NCBI GenBank assembly: GCA_030615855.1
Contig: JAUWYL010000001.1
Location: 203,008-252,441, forward strand
DNA length: 49,434 nucleotides
Reading direction: 5' to 3'
DNA from: a bacterium
GTDB taxonomy: Bacteria; UBP18; UBA7526
Below the pieces are notes generated by a model. It was not told where the DNA came from. It was given only the letters and a program-made list of their open reading frames with translations, and ran no database searches. Within the stretch, counting starts at the first letter, position 1; each line of letters starts with the position of its first letter. This document shows, in pieces, positions 26,072-34,625 of this stretch. The position numbers and the translations under genes are program-made.

Positions 26072-27513
26072 AGAAATATCGTATCCTTTTTCTGGTCCTG
26101 CTCTTATCGCTTACCATATTTCGTCTCTTCTATATTAAAAGCTTTAACCTTTGTCCAGATGAGGCCTATTACTGGGATTGGTCAAGGAATCCCTCCCTCT
26201 CTTACTACACTCATCCCCCTATGGTGGCCTACATTATCCATATCTCTACTCTATTAGGAGGGGATAGCGAGTTTTGGATAAGGTTGGGGGCAGTGCCCCT
26301 CAGTTTAGGAGTGAGTATTCTGGTTTATCTTTTGACTCGAGATATCTTCAAAAGCGAAAGGATTGCCTTCTTCTCCGTTCTTCTTTTGAATATTACCTTA
26401 GGATTTGCCATTGGGGCGCTTATCATTACTCCTGATGTTCCCCTGATCTTCTTCTGGATGCTTTCCCTCTACTTTCTCTATAAGGCAAGTGAAGGAGAGA
26501 ATAGGGGCTGGTGGTATCCTTTAGGAGTAGCAGTTGGTCTAGGTCTTTTAAGTAAGTATACTATGGTTCTCTTCTTTCCCTGTGCGCTACTCTTTCTGCT
26601 ATTATCTAGTGAGAACAGGAGATGGTTCAAGTGTAAGGAGCCCTATCTTGCTTTAGCCATTGCTCTTTTGATCTTTACTCCAGTAATCGTCTGGAATTAC
26701 CAGCACAGCTGGGTCTCTTTTACCAAGCAGCTTGTTCATGGTCTGGGAAGAAAAGGTAATCCCTTTCTTAACCTGGGGATTTATTTTGGTTCCCAATTAG
26801 GGGTAGTCTCCCCCTTTCTCTTCTTGGGACTTCTCTATAGCATGGTGAAGGGCCTTCGCCTCGGGATTAAAGAGAGAAGAGACGACATTTTACTCCTATT
26901 CTGCTTTTCTCTACCCATCTTCCTTTTCTTCCTTCTGACCAGTCTGCGTTCCAAGGTGGAGGCCAACTGGCCGGCCATGAGTTATCTCTCAGCAATGGTC
27001 CTCTTAAGTGGCTTTCTCTTTAAAATAGAGAAGAAGAGAAAGAGAATCTTTTTAGTCCTTTTGATCTTTGTCACTAGCCTCTCATTTACCATGTTGGCCT
27101 ACTCCTTTCCCCTCCTCCCCCCTAAAATAAAGCCCATTAATCAGCTCTATGGTTGGAAAGAGTTGGGAAGAGAAGTGAGCAGGCTCAAGGAGAAGATGCC
27201 TGAAGATAGTTTCATCTTTGCTCCTCGACATCAGTTAGCGGCTGAGATCGCTTTCTATACAGATGAGAAATACCAGACCTACGAGATAGATTCCCAGTAT
27301 GGAAAAGATTACTGGGGAAATATCGACTTTCTGAAAGGAAAAGACGCCCTCTTTGTGACCCATAGCGATTATGATAAACTACCCTTCGTTGCCTCTCATT
27401 TCACCTTGCTAAGGAAAGAAAAGGATATCTCCATCTTCCGCAAAGGAGAGAAGATAAAGGCCTTCTCCATCTATCGCTGTCATAACTACCTGGGGGGTCT
27501 ATTCGATGACTAA
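26068..27513 (+). CDS. GT-C family glycosyltransferase (GT39/ArnT-like)
   Basis: A polyprenyl-phosphate-sugar-dependent transferase with about ten membrane helices in 481 aa. The N-terminal loop carries the conserved acidic pair D31-E32 in CPDEAYYWDWSR, and THPPMVAYI follows as in ArnT/PMT families. A soluble C-terminal part (about 345-470) faces the periplasm. The start is TTG at 26068 overlapping the previous stop (TTGA). It likely takes sugars from a polyprenyl carrier, for which the GT2 at 28621 is a good supplier. Acceptor is unknown. Confidence 0.83.
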   Translation: MKKYRILFLVLLLSLTIFRLFYIKSFNLCPDEAYYWDWSRNPSLSYYTHPPMVAYIIHISTLLGGDSEFWIRLGAVPLSLGVSILVYLLTRDIFKSERIAFFSVLLLNITLGFAIGALIITPDVPLIFFWMLSLYFLYKASEGENRGWWYPLGVAVGLGLLSKYTMVLFFPCALLFLLLSSENRRWFKCKEPYLALAIALLIFTPVIVWNYQHSWVSFTKQLVHGLGRKGNPFLNLGIYFGSQLGVVSPFLFLGLLYSMVKGLRLGIKERRDDILLLFCFSLPIFLFFLLTSLRSKVEANWPAMSYLSAMVLLSGFLFKIEKKRKRIFLVLLIFVTSLSFTMLAYSFPLLPPKIKPINQLYGWKELGREVSRLKEKMPEDSFIFAPRHQLAAEIAFYTDEKYQTYEIDSQYGKDYWGNIDFLKGKDALFVTHSDYDKLPFVASHFTLLRKEKDISIFRKGEKIKAFSIYRCHNYLGGLFDD

Positions 27514-28624
27514 GGAATTTGTCAGATCGGACTGCCGCTACTTCCTTGGAGATCGTCCCTGTAGATATCATAAAAAAGAAGGAGTCAAATGCTCTGACTG
27601 TAGATATCATGATCCAATAAAGTTGAGAACCCTCATTATAAAGCTGGGGGCCATGGGTGATGTCTTAAGGACTACTCCTATCTTAGAGGCCTTAAAAGGA
27701 AAGTATAGAGGGAGTAAGATCACCTGGGTTGTGGATGAGGAGTCAAAAGAGTTACTTGAGAATAATCCCTATATCGATGGTATCCTTTCCTATGGCCCGG
27801 AGGCCCTCTCGCACTTACTAGTTGAAGAATTCGATCTGGTCATCAATCTTGATTCCTTACCGAGGAGCGCCTGCCTTGCTTCCCTGGCTAAAGGGAAGAA
27901 GAAATTGGGGTTTGGACTCGATAAAAAAGAGTCTGTCTTTCCTTTCAATAAGGAGGCAGAGGAATGGTTCCGGATGGGGATAGATGACGATTTAAAGAGA
28001 AAGAATAAGAAGACCTATCAGGAAATCGTCTTTAAAATAGCAGGACTTAGATTTAAGAAAGAGAAATTAGTTGTCAATCTGAGAGAAAGAGAGATAGATT
28101 TTGCTAATAAGTTTGCCAAGAAACATAATCTGGGTGGGAAGAAAATTATTGGATTGGCCACGGGTGCAGGAGGAAGGTGGGAACTGAAGAAATGGACCAT
28201 AGAAGGCTATTTAAGACTCATTAAGAAAATAGATAAAGAAATAAAGGATGCCAAGATACTATTATTTGGTGAAAGAGAAGAGATAGGGAGAAATAGAGAG
28301 ATTATGGAACGGTCAAAAGTTCCTCTCATTAATACCGGCCATGAGAATACCTTGAGAGGATTTTTGTCGCTTTTAAACCTTTGCGATTTGGTGGTAACTG
28401 GTGATACCCTGGCGATGCATGCTGCAGTTGCTTTGAGAAAAAAGGTAGTTGTTCTCTTTGGCCCTACATCCTCTGCCGAGGTTGAACTTTATAAAAGAGG
28501 GAAGAAAATTATACCCGATATGGACTGCCTCTCTTGCTATAAAGAAACCTGTGACAAGCATCCTAACTGCATGGAAAGCATCAGCCCCGATATTGTATTT
28601 CAAGCAGTGAAAAAACTCCTATGA
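27506..28624 (+). CDS. GT9 (heptosyltransferase-like) with Cys-rich N-terminus
   Basis: The core from about residue 40 is a GT9 ADP-heptose transferase fold: TLIIKLGAMGDVLRTTPIL, then TGAGGRWELKKW and GDTLAMHAAVALRKKVVVLFGP toward the C-terminus. The first 35 residues carry four cysteines with spacing C-x8-C-x9-C-x2-C (C10, C19, C29, C32) and look like a small metal-binding module. The C-terminal part has a second Cys group (DCLSCYKETCDKHPNC). It overlaps the previous gene by eight bases and the next by ATGA. Sugar specificity is not certain. Confidence 0.82.
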   Translation: MTKEFVRSDCRYFLGDRPCRYHKKEGVKCSDCRYHDPIKLRTLIIKLGAMGDVLRTTPILEALKGKYRGSKITWVVDEESKELLENNPYIDGILSYGPEALSHLLVEEFDLVINLDSLPRSACLASLAKGKKKLGFGLDKKESVFPFNKEAEEWFRMGIDDDLKRKNKKTYQEIVFKIAGLRFKKEKLVVNLREREIDFANKFAKKHNLGGKKIIGLATGAGGRWELKKWTIEGYLRLIKKIDKEIKDAKILLFGEREEIGRNREIMERSKVPLINTGHENTLRGFLSLLNLCDLVVTGDTLAMHAAVALRKKVVVLFGPTSSAEVELYKRGKKIIPDMDCLSCYKETCDKHPNCMESISPDIVFQAVKKLL

Positions 28625-29322
28625 AGACTATGGTCATCATCCCCACCTATAATGAGAGGGAGAACATCGGCCCCTTGCTTGATGAAATTATGAACCTTAA
28701 AGAAAATATCGAGGCTCTGGTGGTAGATGATAACTCTCCGGATGGCACTTGGAGAATAGTAGGAAATTATTCTAAGAAAAACCCTAGAGTTCATCTCTTA
28801 CGGAGAACCTCTGAGAGAGGACGGGGCCTGGCAGGAATAGCAGGATTTAAGTATGCTTTGGAGAATAAAGCAGATTATGTCATTGAGATGGATGGTGATC
28901 TTTCCCACAATCCAAAGTATATCCCAGAGTTCTTGAAAAAGATTGAGGATTGCGATGTAGTCATCGGCTCTCGTCTTCTTCCCGGTGGAGGGGAGGTGGG
29001 AAGAGGGTTTTTAAGGCGTCTAATCACCAGGCTGGCTGCCATCTACGTTAGGATTTTATTAGGATTCAAGGTTACAGATCCTACCTCCGGCTACCGTTGT
29101 TATCGGGGAGAAGTCCTAAGGGCTATAGATATTAAAAGCCTAAAGGCCAGGGATCCTTTCCTCCTCTCTGAGATGCTCCTCAGGTGCTATAAGAAAAGCT
29201 ATAGAATTAAAGAAATCCCCATCCTCTTTCAAAATCGGAAATCCGGTGCTTCTAAGATCGGCTGGAAAATCTTGATAACCTATCTCTTCAAGGTCCTAAA
29301 GTTGAGAGTTAGAGGGAAGTGA
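28621..29322 (+). CDS. GT2 polyprenyl-phosphate mannose synthase-like
   Basis: A GT-A enzyme similar to soluble dolichol/polyprenol-phosphate mannose synthases. It starts VIIPTYNERENI, has VVDDNSPDGT near 33-42 and the EMDGDLSH (DxD-like) motif near 90-97, then VIGSRLLPGG and DPTSGYRCYRG. At 233 aa it has no C-terminal membrane anchor. It probably loads a sugar on a polyprenyl phosphate for the GT-C enzyme two genes upstream. Overlaps with both neighbours (ATGA and GTGA) indicate one operon. Confidence 0.87.
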   Translation: MKTMVIIPTYNERENIGPLLDEIMNLKENIEALVVDDNSPDGTWRIVGNYSKKNPRVHLLRRTSERGRGLAGIAGFKYALENKADYVIEMDGDLSHNPKYIPEFLKKIEDCDVVIGSRLLPGGGEVGRGFLRRLITRLAAIYVRILLGFKVTDPTSGYRCYRGEVLRAIDIKSLKARDPFLLSEMLLRCYKKSYRIKEIPILFQNRKSGASKIGWKILITYLFKVLKLRVRGK

Positions 29323-30494
29323 GTATCCCGATCTTAATGTATCATCATGTAAACCCCGTTAGAAGTCCTCGTTGCAAACGAGGCATCCGTCCCCTTCGGG
29401 GTCGGATTACTTCTAACGGGGTAAATGAACTCCCAGATAGTTTTACTATTTCTCCAGATGATTTCCAGAGTCAAATGGAGTACTTAGCAAAAAAAAATTA
29501 CCAGACCCTCTTTCTGGATGAGTTAATTAATTCTTTAAAAGAGAGAAAAGAGAAGAGAAAGGTAGCCCTTACCTTTGATGATGGTTATCTTGATAACTGG
29601 GTCTATGCCTACCCCATCCTGAAGAAGTATAATCTAAGAGCAACCGTCTTTGTCATTACCTCTCGCATTAAAGAGAAGCCTATCTCCTATCGCCCTAACT
29701 TAGAAAATCTCTGGAAGAGGAAAGTTAAGAAAGAAGGGCTTCCCAGGATTTCTAATCACTATCAGAGTAATCTAAGATGTGTCAGGAATCTTGAAGGTTC
29801 AGATGATCATATTACCTGGGAAGAAGCGAAGAAGATGTCTCGAAGCGGTCTGATAGATATCCAGTCCCACAGTTATTTACACAGCTACTGTTATGTAAGT
29901 GATAAGATAGTCGATTATTATCGAGGACATAAGTGGCGCACGGGCTGGCTTACAGATGGAGATACAAGATTAGGCATCCCGATATATGAGGATAAGCCAG
30001 CCCTTGCTGGGCAAAGATATTTTGATGATCAGGACTTAAGAAATAGACTGGCAGAATACGTTTCCCAAAGAGGGGAAGGAAAATTCTTTGAAAAGGAGGA
30101 TTGGAAGAAGGAATTGGATGGGATAGTAGATGATTATCGGGTGCAAAATGAACTAAAAGATAATTATGAAACTTTAAAAGAGAGAGGGAAGCGAGTCAAA
30201 AGCGAGTTATTACTATCTAAAAATATTGTCGAAGAAAAACTAAATAAAGAATGTAACTTCATCGCCTGGCCAGGAGGGGCATACGATAGTTATTTAGTTA
30301 AGTGGGCTAGGGAGTGTGGCTATCAAGGAGCAGTAACTACCCAGCCAGGAGCGAATACTTCTAATACCAACCCTATGTATCTCAAGAGGTTTGAGATTAA
30401 GAGAAGGGATCTTGGCTGGTTTAAGAAAAGGCTTTTCATTTACTCCCATAATTTCACGGCCCGATTTTACCCCAAGATAAAGGGGTTATTTTAA
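29319..30494 (+). CDS. polysaccharide deacetylase carrying an in-frame palindromic insertion
   Basis: NodB-homology carbohydrate esterase (CE4). Core motifs: IPILMYHHVNP at the start, ALTFDDGYLDN near 88-98, IDIQSHSYLHSY with the metal-binding histidines, and WPGGAYDS late. Residues about 12-36 (VRSPRCKRGIR...SNGVN) match no part of the family and are encoded by a palindrome at 29354-29421; conserved sequence resumes at SFTISPDDFQSQMEYL. A second long insert (about 205-310) is Lys/Glu rich. The start is GTG with GTGA overlap. The deacetylase probably still folds, since the insertion is in the loop between the first strand and first helix. Confidence 0.85.
   Translation: MSIPILMYHHVNPVRSPRCKRGIRPLRGRITSNGVNELPDSFTISPDDFQSQMEYLAKKNYQTLFLDELINSLKERKEKRKVALTFDDGYLDNWVYAYPILKKYNLRATVFVITSRIKEKPISYRPNLENLWKRKVKKEGLPRISNHYQSNLRCVRNLEGSDDHITWEEAKKMSRSGLIDIQSHSYLHSYCYVSDKIVDYYRGHKWRTGWLTDGDTRLGIPIYEDKPALAGQRYFDDQDLRNRLAEYVSQRGEGKFFEKEDWKKELDGIVDDYRVQNELKDNYETLKERGKRVKSELLLSKNIVEEKLNKECNFIAWPGGAYDSYLVKWARECGYQGAVTTQPGANTSNTNPMYLKRFEIKRRDLGWFKKRLFIYSHNFTARFYPKIKGLF
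29354..29421 (+). repeat. three-arm palindromic element inside the deacetylase gene
   Basis: CCCCGTTAGAAGT (29354-29366) pairs perfectly with ACTTCTAACGGGG (29409-29421), 13 bp. Inside lie two hairpins: CCTCGTT/AACGAGG (29367-29383) and ATCCGTCCCC/GGGGTCGGAT (29385-29407, one mismatch). The element is read through in frame and its ends match the palindromes at 6567-6677 and 43904-44018. Confidence 0.9.
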
Positions 30495-30543
30495 AGCGTT
30501 ACAATGTAGGATGAGAGAATTGTTTTTGAAAAGGTGAAAATAA

Positions 30544-31386
30544 ATGAGCCAGCCTGTCTATGTCAAATGTAATCTGTGCCACAGGGATGAGACGCGTCCT
30601 TTAATAAAGGTTGATGGCTTCTCCTGGGTGAGCTGTCAGCATTGTGGTCTAATCTATCTTGATCCCCGCCCGAAGCCGGCGAAAGAATTGAACCCTGCTA
30701 TCGTGGAACCTGGTGCCGATTATTACATCAGAAAGGGATATTCTCGAGACAAGCAGAACTACTATAAAAAATATCTTAAGAAATTCGAAGGATATAGGAA
30801 GACTAATCGTTTACTGGAGATTGGTTGCGCTTCGGGAGGCTTTCTCTATGCTGCCCGGGATTGTGGTTGGCAGGTGAAAGGAATAGAATATTTTGAACCC
30901 ACAGCGCGATATGGCCGGGATCATCATAATTTAGATATTATCACTGGCTCTTTGTTAGAAATAGAGCTGCCCAAAGAACATTTTGACTTAGTCATTATGA
31001 ACATGGTTATTGAGCATCTTGAGGATCCCGTAGGAACACTCTTCAAGATTAACCGGCTTCTGCGACCGAAAGGGGTGGTTTATATTCATACCCCAAACTA
31101 TGACAGCCTCACTCTAAAGCTATTTCCAGCATATCCCAAATTTTTCCCCAAGGGCCACTTCTACTTCTTTACCGTAAGAACCCTTAAAAAAGCATTAAAA
31201 AAGACTGGATTTCAGATAGTCTGGAAGAAGACCCGGGGGTTTGAATTTCCCAAGGAAAAGGGCGGGGTTCCTTTCTTAAAGCGACAGTCCTTGAGGTTGC
31301 TAACAGACCTGGTTTCTCCTGTGGTTAATATTCTGGGCAAAGGAGATCGGGTAAGGGTGCTTGCCGAGAAGGGGATAGTTTCTTGA
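30544..31386 (+). CDS. class I SAM methyltransferase with N-terminal zinc ribbon
   Basis: The N-terminus has C9-x2-C12 and C31-x2-C34 (VKCNLCHRD, SCQHCGLIYLDPRP), a small zinc ribbon seen in sugar C-methyltransferase-like proteins. The SAM domain begins LLEIGCASGGFLYAA near 97-111, with GIEYFEPTARYGR and FDLVIMNMVIEHLEDP following. Length is 280 aa. It lies in a glycosyltransferase operon, so a sugar or nucleotide-sugar target is likely. It overlaps the next gene by TTGA. Confidence 0.85.
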   Translation: MSQPVYVKCNLCHRDETRPLIKVDGFSWVSCQHCGLIYLDPRPKPAKELNPAIVEPGADYYIRKGYSRDKQNYYKKYLKKFEGYRKTNRLLEIGCASGGFLYAARDCGWQVKGIEYFEPTARYGRDHHNLDIITGSLLEIELPKEHFDLVIMNMVIEHLEDPVGTLFKINRLLRPKGVVYIHTPNYDSLTLKLFPAYPKFFPKGHFYFFTVRTLKKALKKTGFQIVWKKTRGFEFPKEKGGVPFLKRQSLRLLTDLVSPVVNILGKGDRVRVLAEKGIVS

Positions 31387-32501
31387 ATGGTTTGAATATC
31401 CTTCATCTCTATAGCGATGAGAACTGGACCGGCCCAGCAGAATCGGTTTTAAATCTTTTGAAGGAATTAAATAAGAAAGGACATAAAGTCTTTTTTGCCG
31501 GAGTTACAAAAAGAAGAGGAAGATTCCTTCCCAAGATAAAAGAGGCAGGTATCCCAGTAATAGAGAACCTCAACCTCGATAGAAAATCCCATCCCCTAAA
31601 TTACTTTAAGAATTTAATCAATCTAGCCCGAGTTCTGAAGAAGGAAAAAATCGATATCATCCATACTCACTTTCGTTATGACCATATCTTAGCCTCTTTT
31701 ATTAAGAGAAGAGATCTTTTAATACGTACCCTCCACAGGGCAGACCTGGAAAAGGTCAACTTCCAGGAAAGATTTACGCTGCGTTACAAAACAGACTACA
31801 TTATTGCTATTTCAAAAGCGATCAGGGAAAAGATCATCCAGAATTTGGGGATTGAGTCAGAAAGAATAAGTACTATCTATGGGGCGGTGGATAGCAATAA
31901 ATTTAATCCCCAACTTTCGGGAAATAAAATAAGAGAAGAATTCGAAATAGATACGGATGTTCCTACAGTAGGCATGGTCGCCCCCCTACAGCCCTATAGA
32001 AAGCATTTTCATCTTTTAAGAACTATTCCTCAGGTGAGAAAGGAGTTTCCCAAAGTAAAATTTCTTCTCATCGGTAGCATCGGCAGTTATCAGAAAGTCT
32101 TAGAAGAAGAGATCAAAAAATTAGGAATCTCTGATTCTGTCATCTTTGCTGGCTATAGAGATGAGGATTATCCTCAGGTCTTAGCCTCTTTGGATCTAGA
32201 AGTTTTCTTAATTCCAGGTTCCGATGGTTCTTGCCGCGCAGTCTTAGAGGCTCTGGCTATGGCCAAGCCTGTAGTCTCTGCTAAAGTAGGACCTATCACA
32301 GAGATAATGGAAAATGGCAGGGAAGGAACATTAATAGATGATCCAGGTGACACTACTTCTTTAGGGGAAGCGATTATAAGAATCCTTAAGGATAAGGAAT
32401 TAGCAAGAAGAACGGGGGAAGCAGGAAGAAGGCTGATAGGGAGATTCACACCAGAAAATAGAGCTGCTCAAATAGAAAAAATATACTATTCACTAATGTG
32501 A
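31383..32501 (+). CDS. GT4 family glycosyltransferase
   Basis: A 372-aa GT-B enzyme: NILHLYSDENWTGPAESVLN at the start, HTHFRYDHILASF in the acceptor domain, and PGSDGSCRAVLEALAMAKPV as the E-x7-E-type donor site. A TTG at 31383 overlapping the previous stop is the only upstream start; an internal TTG nine bases on is an alternative. GGGG lies about eight bases upstream. Its 3' end overlaps the tail of the opposite-strand methyltransferase by nine bases. Donor and acceptor are unknown. Confidence 0.84.
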   Translation: MNGLNILHLYSDENWTGPAESVLNLLKELNKKGHKVFFAGVTKRRGRFLPKIKEAGIPVIENLNLDRKSHPLNYFKNLINLARVLKKEKIDIIHTHFRYDHILASFIKRRDLLIRTLHRADLEKVNFQERFTLRYKTDYIIAISKAIREKIIQNLGIESERISTIYGAVDSNKFNPQLSGNKIREEFEIDTDVPTVGMVAPLQPYRKHFHLLRTIPQVRKEFPKVKFLLIGSIGSYQKVLEEEIKKLGISDSVIFAGYRDEDYPQVLASLDLEVFLIPGSDGSCRAVLEALAMAKPVVSAKVGPITEIMENGREGTLIDDPGDTTSLGEAIIRILKDKELARRTGEAGRRLIGRFTPENRAAQIEKIYYSLM

Positions 32502-33233
32502 AGGTCCGAAAATCTTTTGGGCAACGATGATCAGTTTTTCGCCCAATAAAACTTCTTTCGAAATTAGGGTTTGATAAAATAACTTTTTTCTCTTGTCTTT
32601 GCTAAAGAAATTATCAATCCAGGTAAATATTCTGATAATCCAAATTAGAGGAAAGAAGAGATAGATTTTGGGCTCAATTTTAGTGGCTAGTATGGTAGTA
32701 ATAGAATATTTATATCTTTCTAGAGCGAGTTCAATTTCTCGAAAGGAGACTGGATTAATAGTAACCTTGGCCCACTCGGCATCGGTAGTGGGCAGTTGAC
32801 TGCGTGGTTTGAAAAAGCGACGATCACCGCGAATAAGAAACCTGAACCGGGACTGAATATTCAGGACGTTGGGCATAGAGATAATAAGCATTCCTTCCTT
32901 TTTGAGAATCCGGGAAAACTCGCGAATTAGGTGATAAAGATTTTCTAAATATTGAATAGATTCCAAACAGATTATATACTGGAAATAGTCGTTCAAATAA
33001 GAAAGTTTTCTATTTAGATCCACCCTCTGGCAGGTAAGATGAGGAACCTGGAAGTTTTCAGGATAGAGGTCGCAGCAGTGAACCTGGAACCCGATTTTAG
33101 ATAAACAGTTAGCAAGTACTCCATTTCCTGCAGGGGCATCTAGAAGTACTCCTGGTTCTTTTTCCTTTAAGAAATTTAGGACTACACGATGCATATACTT
33201 TAATTTCTCTAGATCTGATTTCCGCAATTCCAT
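32493..33233 (-). CDS. SAM-dependent methyltransferase (only minus-strand gene)
   Basis: A 246-aa class I methyltransferase: LLDAPAGNGVLANCLSKIGF is the SAM-binding loop, CCDLYPENF the acidic strand-2 end, and CLESIQYLENLYHLIREFSRILKKEG the post-I region. I place the start at 33233 because AAGGAG lies six bases upstream on this strand; the frame runs open to 33335. A TTGTTT-17-TATAAT promoter precedes it. The C-terminal 60 residues are hydrophobic/basic and may contact the membrane. It is the only gene in the window against the main direction, facing the preceding GT4 tail to tail. Confidence 0.83.
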   Translation of the reverse strand: MELRKSDLEKLKYMHRVVLNFLKEKEPGVLLDAPAGNGVLANCLSKIGFQVHCCDLYPENFQVPHLTCQRVDLNRKLSYLNDYFQYIICLESIQYLENLYHLIREFSRILKKEGMLIISMPNVLNIQSRFRFLIRGDRRFFKPRSQLPTTDAEWAKVTINPVSFREIELALERYKYSITTILATKIEPKIYLFFPLIWIIRIFTWIDNFFSKDKRKKLFYQTLISKEVLLGEKLIIVAQKIFGPSH

Positions 33234-33264
33234 AATTATCTCCTTAAAAAATAGATCAAAATAT

Positions 33265-33293
33265 TTGAACCTAAAATACGAACTCATTATAGC
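33265..33293 (+). promoter_or_regulatory. possible promoter for the GT4 gene at 33319
   Basis: TTGAAC (33265-33270) and TATAGC (33288-33293) are 17 bp apart. The start would be near 33300. The two opposed promoters overlap, so their activities may exclude each other. Confidence 0.4.
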
Positions 33294-33314
33294 ATAAAGA
33301 AAAAAGGAAAACAA
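33286..33314 (-). promoter_or_regulatory. promoter for the minus-strand methyltransferase
   Basis: Read on the minus strand, TTGTTT (33314-33309) and TATAAT (33291-33286) are 17 bp apart, giving a start near 33279 and a leader of about 45 bases. It overlaps the weaker plus-strand candidate at 33265-33293. Confidence 0.6.
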
Positions 33315-33318
33315 TCTT

Positions 33319-34476
33319 TTGAAAAAAGTAAGCATGAAAGTTGCTTTAGTTCGTCAGAGTTATCATAAATACGGAGGGGCGGAGAGGTATGTAAGTTACC
33401 TGGCAGAGGGGTTCTTGAAAAGAGGCCATAAGGTCCACGTCTTTGCCAGAAAGTGGGATCCCAGTGCCCCAAAAGGGATTATCTTCCATAGGGTTCCTAC
33501 CCTAAAAGGCCCCTCTTTTTTAAAAGCTTTGAGTTTTGCCTCCAATGTGAAAAGATTATTGGAAGGGAAGAAATTTGATATCATTAATAGTTTTGATCGC
33601 ACTCTCTATCAGGATGTTTACCGTGCTGGAGATGGGGTTCATAGAGAGTGGAGGAAGAGACTTTTAGAGATTACTCCTAATCTCCTAATCAGACTCTTGA
33701 TCCTTATCAACCCTTTACATCTAAGCCTCCTTTTCTTAGAAAAAAGAATCTTTCAAGAGAATAATTATAAGAAGATAATTGCCATATCAAAGAAGGGTAA
33801 AGAGGAGATTATAAAGTATTACGGAGTCTGTCCAGAGGATATTATTGTCATCTATAATGGGGTGAATCTGGAGGAGTTTCATCCCAAAAATAAGGCCTTA
33901 TTCAGAGAGGAGATAAGAAAAGAATTTGGTATTTCTGAAGAGGAATTTCTCGTTTTGTTTGTGGGAAGTGGCTATAGGAGGAAGGGGTTGAGATACTTGA
34001 TTGAGGCCGTTTCTCTCCTAAAGGACGAAAAACCATTAAAAGTATTAGTAGTGGCAAAGGGCAAGAAAAGAGCGTACTTAAGATTAGCAAAAAAGCTGGG
34101 AATAAGAAGTAAAATAATCTTTGCTGGGGGAAGAAAAGACTTAAGAAAGTTCTATGCAGCAAGTGATCTTTTCGTTCTTCCCACTATCTATGAACCATTT
34201 GGCAATGTCTGTCTGGAGACCCTGGCCAGTGGGCTTCCCATTATTGTGAGTAAAGCGAGCGGAGCAGCAGAGATTATTACAGAAGGAGAGAACGGGCTCC
34301 TCCTAAAGAATCCCAGAGATCCCCAAGAACTAGCTAAAAAGATTAAACAAACTTTTGATAATAATTTTAGAGAAGAATTAAGTAAAAACGCCCGGATTTT
34401 AGCTGAGAATTTTACCGTGGATAAGAATGTAGAAAGGACATTAAAAGTCTACCAGGAAGTGATCGGTGAACAGTAA
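33319..34476 (+). CDS. GT4 family glycosyltransferase (WaaG-like)
   Basis: A 385-aa GT-B enzyme with the features of LPS glucosyltransferase I-type proteins: VALVRQSYHKYGGAERYVSY, ISKKGKEEIIKYYGV, then YRRKGLRYLIEAVSLL and TIYEPFGNVCLETLASGLP (E-x7-E). The start is uncertain: TTG 33319 has AAGGA ten bases upstream; ATG 33334 lacks one but gives the usual MKVALVRQ opening. It begins a new transcription unit after the divergent methyltransferase. Its last codons (VIGEQ stop) are inside a 14-bp tandem repeat. Confidence 0.85.
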   Translation: MKKVSMKVALVRQSYHKYGGAERYVSYLAEGFLKRGHKVHVFARKWDPSAPKGIIFHRVPTLKGPSFLKALSFASNVKRLLEGKKFDIINSFDRTLYQDVYRAGDGVHREWRKRLLEITPNLLIRLLILINPLHLSLLFLEKRIFQENNYKKIIAISKKGKEEIIKYYGVCPEDIIVIYNGVNLEEFHPKNKALFREEIRKEFGISEEEFLVLFVGSGYRRKGLRYLIEAVSLLKDEKPLKVLVVAKGKKRAYLRLAKKLGIRSKIIFAGGRKDLRKFYAASDLFVLPTIYEPFGNVCLETLASGLPIIVSKASGAAEIITEGENGLLLKNPRDPQELAKKIKQTFDNNFREELSKNARILAENFTVDKNVERTLKVYQEVIGEQ

Positions 34477-34518
34477 TCGGTGAACGGTGATCGGTGAACG
34501 GTGATCGGTGAATAGAAT
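34465..34518 (+). repeat. 14-bp tandem repeat overlapping a stop codon
   Basis: Units begin at 34465, 34479, 34493 and 34507, consensus GGTGAACGGTGATC; the first reads GGTGAACAGTAATC and provides the TAA stop of the GT4 gene. About 3.9 units. A run of ATCTGTG words follows at about 34565-34610. Confidence 0.8.
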
Positions 34519-34625
34519 AGCTATCAAGCAATTAAGCCATTAAGAATAAGGATCAAGCATTCAGTATCTGTGATCTGTGTTAATCTGTAATAAATCTGTG
34601 CGAATCTGTGTCTAAGGAGAGAAGC

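Noticed and set aside
34465-34518. possible CRISPR array
   Set aside because: Units are contiguous 14-mers with no spacers and no cas genes are present.
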